Below are positions 1-3,500 of a DNA stretch of 5,892 nt, in pieces (position 1 is the first letter of the stretch; every line of letters begins with the position of its first letter). The notes below the pieces were generated by a model. The model did not search any database, was not told where the DNA came from, and saw only the letters and a list, made by a program, of their open reading frames with translations. The position numbers and the translations under genes were made by a program. The stretch comes from Synechococcaceae cyanobacterium RL_1_2 (GTDB lineage Bacteria > Cyanobacteriota > Cyanobacteriia > Cyanobacteriales > JAAUPO01), in the NCBI GenBank assembly GCA_012033095.1, contig JAAUPO010000173.1, forward strand, positions 1 to 5,892. The letters run 5' to 3'.

Positions 1-556
1 GGACGGGAATACTTTTCTTAAACCAATCCCAATCCCCCATTGCACAAAAAAAGCACACCAGGGGTACCGCCACGATCGAAAGTAACACCAATACCAAATT
101 ATCGTAGAAACGATGGAAATTTAAAGCTACGCTAATACCGACTATTACCAACGCACTAATCCAAGCGATATTGCTAATAAAATCATTAATGCCCTGGCGA
201 TAATTAACCAAGCTCAATTCGCTTAACATTTCCTGCATCAATAAATGGTGGCCATTCGTAATTTTATCTAACAACTCCGTTTGTTCGAGGAAATCTTGAC
301 GCACCTGGTTAGTGATTTGACCATTTAAACAAATTTCACTACCAATAACTCTGACCCCATTGTAGGTACTAATAAAATTAAGCCCGCAGTACAGGGGCAT
401 ATCTGCTTCTAGGAGCAAGTAGTAGCGTAGCACCACCCGCAGATCCTGGGAAATTTCTAGGGAGAGGGATGGTTCCATTTGGTTGAGGGTTGCGTCATCC
501 CAATGGAATTGTAAACCGTAGATATGGGGTATTTGATCCGTTGAGTCGTCGGTCAA
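1..556 (-). CDS. Unknown membrane protein with two C-terminal transmembrane segments, 3' end cut by window edge
   Basis: I do not recognise this protein. The frame is open for 185 codons from a TTG at 556-554 to the left edge, with a TGA just upstream at 562-560, so the start cannot lie further upstream in this frame. The soluble first two thirds begin with IPHIYGLQFHWDD, followed by a segment around residues 41-75 (VVLRYYLLLEADMPLYCGLN) and a polar helical stretch with many Gln, Glu and Leu. Two hydrophobic segments follow at about residues 128-147 (NIAWISALVIVGISVALNF) and 152-173 (NLVLVLLSIVAVPLVCFF), separated by a short HRFYD turn, then GDWDWFKK. This predicts a helical hairpin in a membrane with a large N-terminal domain on one side. 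No strong Shine-Dalgarno sequence precedes TTG 556. An ATG at 478-476 (residue 27) is the alternative start, but it would discard the ordered-looking N-terminus. It lies 85 bases after the 239-residue gene on the same strand. Confidence 0.75.
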   Translation of the reverse strand, partial: MTDDSTDQIPHIYGLQFHWDDATLNQMEPSLSLEISQDLRVVLRYYLLLEADMPLYCGLNFISTYNGVRVIGSEICLNGQITNQVRQDFLEQTELLDKITNGHHLLMQEMLSELSLVNYRQGINDFISNIAWISALVIVGISVALNFHRFYDNLVLVLLSIVAVPLVCFFCAMGDWDWFKKSIPV

Positions 557-641
557 AGCTCAAGGTGGGAGTCTAACTTGAGGGGGTGGGGGGAATAATC
601 GGCCACAGGGTTTGGTCTCAAAAAAGTATGGTTAGTCTAAA
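557..641. other. Intergenic gap with C-rich tract and small inverted repeat
   Basis: This 85-base gap lies between two minus-strand genes. The plus strand holds G5-T-G6 at 582-593, which reads as C6-A-C5 in a minus-strand transcript. A 6-bp inverted repeat CTCAAG/CTTGAG (559-564 and 577-582, 12-base spacer) lies just upstream of the TTG start at 556. I see no convincing terminator, promoter or ribosome binding site. The repeat is short enough to be chance. Confidence 0.4.
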
Positions 642-1361
642 TCATTGGGCATAGAGAAAATTTTGCAGTAGATCCGTTACAAAACCTAGCATCGTGTTCC
701 ATTGTTTTTGCCCCAAAACCACACTGGTTTGATGGAGCTTTAATAGGCTTTTACATTGGGGATGGTTCACCACTTCTTCAGAATAACGGTTAGTAATATA
801 GCCGTCTAGTTGTAGGCTGGTTTGGGCATAGAGGGTATTGGTAATGGATTGCGATCGAGGAATGGAATGAAAGGATGATTCTCCTCGGTTTCCTGTTTTT
901 TCCGCCTGGGATAATAGTAAATAATTTCGGCGATCGAGGGCATGTTTGATGCTAGCTAAGCGACGAACACTTTGTAAAAAGCTATGGACTTGAAAGGCCC
1001 GATCGATGGCGTTAATTTCATTGATGGCGGCGGAGTTAAAGGGGTTGGGTAATTTTCCATATTTGAACATTTCCTTAGCCATGACGGTGTTATCCCCTTC
1101 ATGCCATTTATGGAAAGGGAGTAAGGAATATTCAAAGGCAAGCTTATCTCGGATTGCTAGATAACGGTTACGTAAACTAGGGTGAAAGGATTCTTGATTG
1201 ACAAATTCATGGTTAAGGATAAAAATTTGGCGGTAAGTATCCCAAGGTAAAAACCTTTCGGTAGTGATTTCATCTACCACCATAGTATTAACCTCGATCG
1301 AGGTCATTTCTAACAGGGAGCCCCCTAACGTATTAATAAAATTTTGTAGCTTGGTACTCAA
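642..1361 (-). CDS. Hypothetical soluble protein, 239 aa, function unknown
   Basis: I do not recognise a family or catalytic motif. The frame is closed upstream by a TAA, and TTG at 1361-1359 is the first possible start. GAGGAG at 1376-1371, nine bases upstream, supports it. The next in-frame starts are Met19 and Met27, neither clearly better. The protein has no signal peptide and no membrane span. Residues 30-100 contain aromatic and charged motifs (ERFLPWDTYRQIFILNHEF, FEYSLLPFHKWHEGDN). Residues 112-153 look like long amphipathic helices (AINEINAIDRAFQVHSFLQ, then RRLASIKHALDRRNYLLLSQ). A Ser/Arg-rich linker around 155-172 separates these from a C-terminal segment ending LGFVTDLLQNFLYAQ. 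There is one cysteine (Cys203). Unlike the giant acidic protein upstream it has ordinary composition with many basic residues. A promoter candidate at 1444-1472 would give it a leader of about 75 bases, but read-through from upstream is also possible. Confidence 0.8.
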   Translation of the reverse strand: MSTKLQNFINTLGGSLLEMTSIEVNTMVVDEITTERFLPWDTYRQIFILNHEFVNQESFHPSLRNRYLAIRDKLAFEYSLLPFHKWHEGDNTVMAKEMFKYGKLPNPFNSAAINEINAIDRAFQVHSFLQSVRRLASIKHALDRRNYLLLSQAEKTGNRGESSFHSIPRSQSITNTLYAQTSLQLDGYITNRYSEEVVNHPQCKSLLKLHQTSVVLGQKQWNTMLGFVTDLLQNFLYAQ

Positions 1362-1370
1362 AACCTCTAA

Positions 1371-1376
1371 CTCCTC
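1371..1376 (-). promoter_or_regulatory. Ribosome binding site supporting the TTG start at 1361
   Basis: GAGGAG on the minus strand, nine bases before TTG 1361. The in-frame TAA a few codons upstream leaves this TTG as the only start that uses the site. Confidence 0.5.
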
Positions 1377-1410
1377 GTGTTAAAACAAACACCGATGCCA
1401 CCATACCCAT

Positions 1411-1462
1411 TTAAATATATATATAAATACATACACTATATAAACTATAAAAAAATATATAG
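1411..1462. other. TA-rich low-complexity tract
   Basis: The tract is almost entirely A and T, with alternating TA runs and an A7 run at 1449-1455. It contrasts sharply with the flanking genes. It fits a promoter or easily melted region and also makes up the second half of the small ORF. Confidence 0.6.
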
Positions 1463-1515
1463 GTTGTGATAATTATGGCTGAGATCATGGCTAATTTGTA
1501 CAAATTAAACGCCAT
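1411..1515 (-). CDS. Possible small hydrophobic single-span membrane peptide, 34 aa
   Basis: An ATG at 1515-1513 opens 34 codons ending in TAA at 1413-1411. AAAAGGAG at 1527-1520 precedes it by four bases and lies directly against the stop codon of the acidic gene (1530), as expected for translational coupling in an operon. The peptide starts MAFNLYKLAMISAIIITTY and continues with aromatic and aliphatic residues to the end (FFYSLYSVCIYIYI). Its only charged residue is Lys7, so one membrane span with a cytoplasmic N-terminus is predicted. It resembles the small one-span peptides common in cyanobacterial membrane complexes only in size and hydrophobicity; I cannot match it to any of them. Against it, the last third is a TA-rich tract that would encode Ile and Tyr in this frame by chance, and a promoter-like pair (1444-1472) and a palindrome (1492-1507) lie inside it. 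It may instead be non-coding control DNA. Confidence 0.35.
   Translation of the reverse strand: MAFNLYKLAMISAIIITTYIFFYSLYSVCIYIYI
1444..1472 (-). promoter_or_regulatory. Candidate sigma-70-type promoter for the 239-aa gene
   Basis: On the minus strand TTATCA (1472-1467, four of six matches to TTGACA) and TATAGT (1449-1444, five of six matches to TATAAT) are separated by exactly 17 bases. Transcription would start near 1437, about 75 bases before TTG 1361. The surrounding DNA is very AT-rich, so chance matches are likely. Confidence 0.35.
1492..1507. promoter_or_regulatory. 16-bp perfect palindrome, candidate operator
   Basis: TAATTTGTACAAATTA is a perfect inverted repeat. Flanking ATGGC (1487-1491) and GCCAT (1511-1515) extend the symmetry with a three-base bulge, so in minus-strand RNA the ATG of the small ORF could pair at the base of a hairpin. 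If the promoter at 1444-1472 is real, the palindrome centre lies about 62 bases upstream of the expected transcription start, a common position for activators. It does not match the NtcA pattern GTA-N8-TAC. No regulator can be named. Confidence 0.4.
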
Positions 1516-1519
1516 GAAG

Positions 1520-1527
1520 CTCCTTTT
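1520..1527 (-). promoter_or_regulatory. Shine-Dalgarno-like site ahead of the 34-codon ORF
   Basis: AAAAGGAG on the minus strand, four bases before ATG 1515 and two bases after the acidic gene's TAG. It is the strongest such match in the window and the main support for the small ORF. Confidence 0.45.
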
Positions 1528-1529
1528 GT

Positions 1530-2696
1530 CTAACTATCATGATCGGGATTTTTCGATCTTTGTTCTATCGGTTTCACCACAGCCATTCCCTTAAATAAAT
1601 CGTCGTCATCTAAATTTAAGTTACTAACGGCATCGTCATCATCAAATTGCTCTAGGGAAGAAGATAAACTTAAATCCCCGGAGACATCGGAAAACATTTC
1701 TTCTAATTCCTCTTCTTCAAATAGGGCATCATCTTCAAGGGAAAAATCTAAGTTGTTGATATTTTCTAAGACCGAGGCTTCGATCTCATTATCTTCATGG
1801 CTCGATAGATCAAAAATATCGCTATGGTCAGCGATCGGTCCATCGGATGAGGCCTTCATAACCCCTAGGCTTAATAAATCATCATCATCTTGATCAGGAT
1901 CTAGATCCCCACTGTCCATCCCTTCTAGGGCTAAGGATTCCGCGGTTTCTAAATCAAAATCTTCTTGCCCTAATGGCTCCACCTCCGATGGCAGACTATC
2001 CCCTGGCAGGAGATCACCTTGATCACTCCAGGTATCAAAGGCACCATTTAAATCATCTAAACCACCATCTTCCGTGGTTAGGTCCAGGATAGAGCCATCC
2101 TCATCCACAGACCAGTCATCCCAATGGGACAGATCTTCATCGGTATTTTGGTCAGGGTCAGGGGCTGATTGATCAAACGGATTTTCATTGATAAGGTCCA
2201 TTGCCTCCCCAAACTGATTACGGGTAGAACTTAAAGAGGTGTCCGTTAGGACGGTATCCTCTTCTTCCAATAAATCAATATCGGTATTGACACTGGCTCT
2301 TCGGGCATCGTCCGTAGGGGAAAGCAATAAATTTTCATCGAATCCTAGACCCCCCGCCAGTAAATCCATCTGGGGATCATCCTCGTCATCATCTTCCTCT
2401 AGGATGCCTTTATTATCTGTTCCTACTGGGTTAATGGCTTCCTCTTCTGCAAAATTTAAGTCGCTATCTAAATCATCATCCATTGATAGGTCGAAGAAAT
2501 CCTGGGAGTCGGGGAATACCTCCGCTGGGGACTCGGCGATCGCATCCGATGGTAATTCAGAAAAACCTGCGCTTTCTTCGTTGGGGGAAAAATTAAGCTC
2601 GCTAAAATCATCAAACCCCTCGTTGTCCGTTGCTGCCATGGCCAGATCCTGGCCTAGATCACTATCCTGGCCCTCTAGATCATCATCATCAAACAA
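1530..2696 (-). CDS. C-terminal segment of a giant acidic low-complexity protein (frame 3 of a broken gene)
   Basis: The segment has 388 codons if counted from TTG 2696, but that TTG is probably not a true start. The acidic frame extends upstream to the G6 run at 2702-2707, where skipping one G joins it to the preceding segment as MGDSLFDDDDLEG. It is dominated by Asp, Glu, Leu and Ser, with no membrane span, signal peptide or catalytic motif, so it is predicted to be disordered. Short acidic/aromatic motifs recur (SELNFSPNEES, SDLNFAEEE, NLDFSLEDD), as do Trp-Asp motifs (SHWDDWSVDEDG, DTWSDQGD). The final 20 residues differ: after DDDLF comes a mildly basic tail (KGMAVVKPIEQRSKNPDHDS) that marks the true C-terminus. 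The TAG at 1532-1530 is followed within two bases by a Shine-Dalgarno-like site for a possible small peptide gene. No function can be assigned. Acidic repeats of this flavour occur in bacterial polar and pilus scaffold proteins such as FimV, but no FimV domain is visible. Confidence 0.7.
   Translation of the reverse strand: MFDDDDLEGQDSDLGQDLAMAATDNEGFDDFSELNFSPNEESAGFSELPSDAIAESPAEVFPDSQDFFDLSMDDDLDSDLNFAEEEAINPVGTDNKGILEEDDDEDDPQMDLLAGGLGFDENLLLSPTDDARRASVNTDIDLLEEEDTVLTDTSLSSTRNQFGEAMDLINENPFDQSAPDPDQNTDEDLSHWDDWSVDEDGSILDLTTEDGGLDDLNGAFDTWSDQGDLLPGDSLPSEVEPLGQEDFDLETAESLALEGMDSGDLDPDQDDDDLLSLGVMKASSDGPIADHSDIFDLSSHEDNEIEASVLENINNLDFSLEDDALFEEEELEEMFSDVSGDLSLSSSLEQFDDDDAVSNLNLDDDDLFKGMAVVKPIEQRSKNPDHDS
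2536..2543. repeat. HIP1 octamer
   Basis: Perfect GCGATCGC inside the acidic coding sequence. Used here as a cyanobacterial signature. Confidence 0.8.
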
Positions 2697-2697
2697 A

Positions 2698-3399
2698 CTA
2701 TCCCCCCATTCGTTCGGCAGTCTGGGGATTAATGGTTACTTCTTGAATGGCATCCACATCCGGTATTTCTGGGGCTAGATCTTCCGCCGCTGTCCCTTCT
2801 GGGAAGTCAAAACTTTCATCATCATTTTCAACGATGGAACTTGGGGCGATCGAGTCATCTAACTCGAGGGGTTGATCCACCCAATTATCTTCTTCACTGC
2901 CATCAAAATCTTCATCCAGGAACAATTCGTCTTCTGATTCAGCCCCAGGAAAATCCTCTAAATCTGCGATCGGGGCATTATCCTCGATCGGGCCATCTCC
3001 TAGATCCAATAATGGATCTTCTTCTAACAGATCTAGTTGAATCCCTAAGTTTTCCCCATCTTCGGAATCTCTGCTCTCAACTCCATCCGAGGTAAAGCCA
3101 TCGTCTTCAAGATTTAGTTCGCCATTTAATTCCTCTGTTCCCGAAGAGTTTAACTCTATTTCTAGGGCTGCCAAACTTAATTCTGAATCCTCTTCTCCAA
3201 ATAAAGATTCATCTTCCAAACTATCTGCCAGTAATAAATCCGACACCTCCTCTTCCGGTTCCCCTTCCTCAAAATTCATCGATGGATCAAAAGCGGCTGA
3301 GGGCGTATTAAGATCCAGCTCCTCTAATCCCATCAATCCATCGTCCCCATTGCCATCGCCAAAGGATGAATCCCCTAAATTGCCTGTTGCCGAGCTTTC
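2698..3399 (-). CDS. Middle segment of the giant acidic protein (frame 2 of a broken gene)
   Basis: The frame is open from 3399, just after a TGA at 3402-3400, to TAG at 2700-2698. TTG 3336 gives 212 residues, but acidic coding sequence of the same kind continues upstream of it (SSATGNLGDSSFGDGNGDDG), so it is unlikely to be a start. Composition is as in the flanking segments: Asp, Glu, Leu and Ser dominate and there are no folded-domain signatures. Motifs include SMNFEEGEPEE, DNWVDQPLELDD and SFDFPEGT. The last 20 residues are less acidic (DAIQEVTINPQTAERMGG), then the frame closes at the G6 run. Skipping one G there continues directly into the C-terminal segment. It is best read as an internal part of one long protein rather than a separate gene. 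Confidence 0.65.
   Translation of the reverse strand, partial: ESSATGNLGDSSFGDGNGDDGLMGLEELDLNTPSAAFDPSMNFEEGEPEEEVSDLLLADSLEDESLFGEEDSELSLAALEIELNSSGTEELNGELNLEDDGFTSDGVESRDSEDGENLGIQLDLLEEDPLLDLGDGPIEDNAPIADLEDFPGAESEDELFLDEDFDGSEEDNWVDQPLELDDSIAPSSIVENDDESFDFPEGTAAEDLAPEIPDVDAIQEVTINPQTAERMGG
2702..2707 (-). other. G6 run, frameshift point 2 of the acidic gene
   Basis: The coding strand reads ATG GGG GGA TAG. Removing one G gives ATG GGG GAT AGT TTG TTT GAT and enters the C-terminal acidic frame immediately. An extra G in the read, a natural indel, or slippage would each explain it. Confidence 0.65.
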
Positions 3400-3500
3400 T
3401 CACCCCTACCCCACTCATCAAGAGCACCATCAACCCAAGAATCCGTCTACTCCCCCATCCATCATAAAATCGTCTAGATCCCCTAGATCATCTAGGGAAT
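3337..3500 (-). pseudogene. Frame-broken junction between acidic segments
   Basis: This stretch lies between the stop of the N-terminal segment and the middle segment. After skipping one G at 3501-3505 the frame reads GDSLDDLGDLDDFMMDGGVD before a TGA at 3432-3430. Skipping one G of the GG at 3443-3444 instead gives VDDSWVDGALDEWG. That reading passes the TGA and resembles DNWVDQPLELDD in the middle segment, so it is probably genuine coding sequence. A base must then be regained between about 3402 and 3377 to re-enter the middle frame. The two inner changes cancel, so the net shift across the junction is one base. Errors in the read and true decay look the same here. Confidence 0.6.

Noticed and set aside
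1440..1515. Intrinsic terminator from the palindrome followed by the T7 run
   Set aside because: The T run lies about 37 bases beyond the hairpin and the stem is AT-rich, so it does not fit a rho-independent terminator.
2679..2690. Trinucleotide (ATC)4 run, with another (CAT)4 run near 3658-3669, as microsatellites
   Set aside because: They are short Asp codon runs (GAT)n typical of this protein; the length is too small to call a repeat locus.
2239..2778. Plus-strand Ser-rich open frame of 179 codons
   Set aside because: It lies antisense to the acidic gene, crosses the break at 2702, and its serine runs are the complement of Asp and Glu codons. It is a shadow.
3334..3336. TTG (with ATG next) as an independent gene start for the middle segment
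   Set aside because: Acidic coding sequence of the same kind continues upstream to 3399 and no Shine-Dalgarno site is present.
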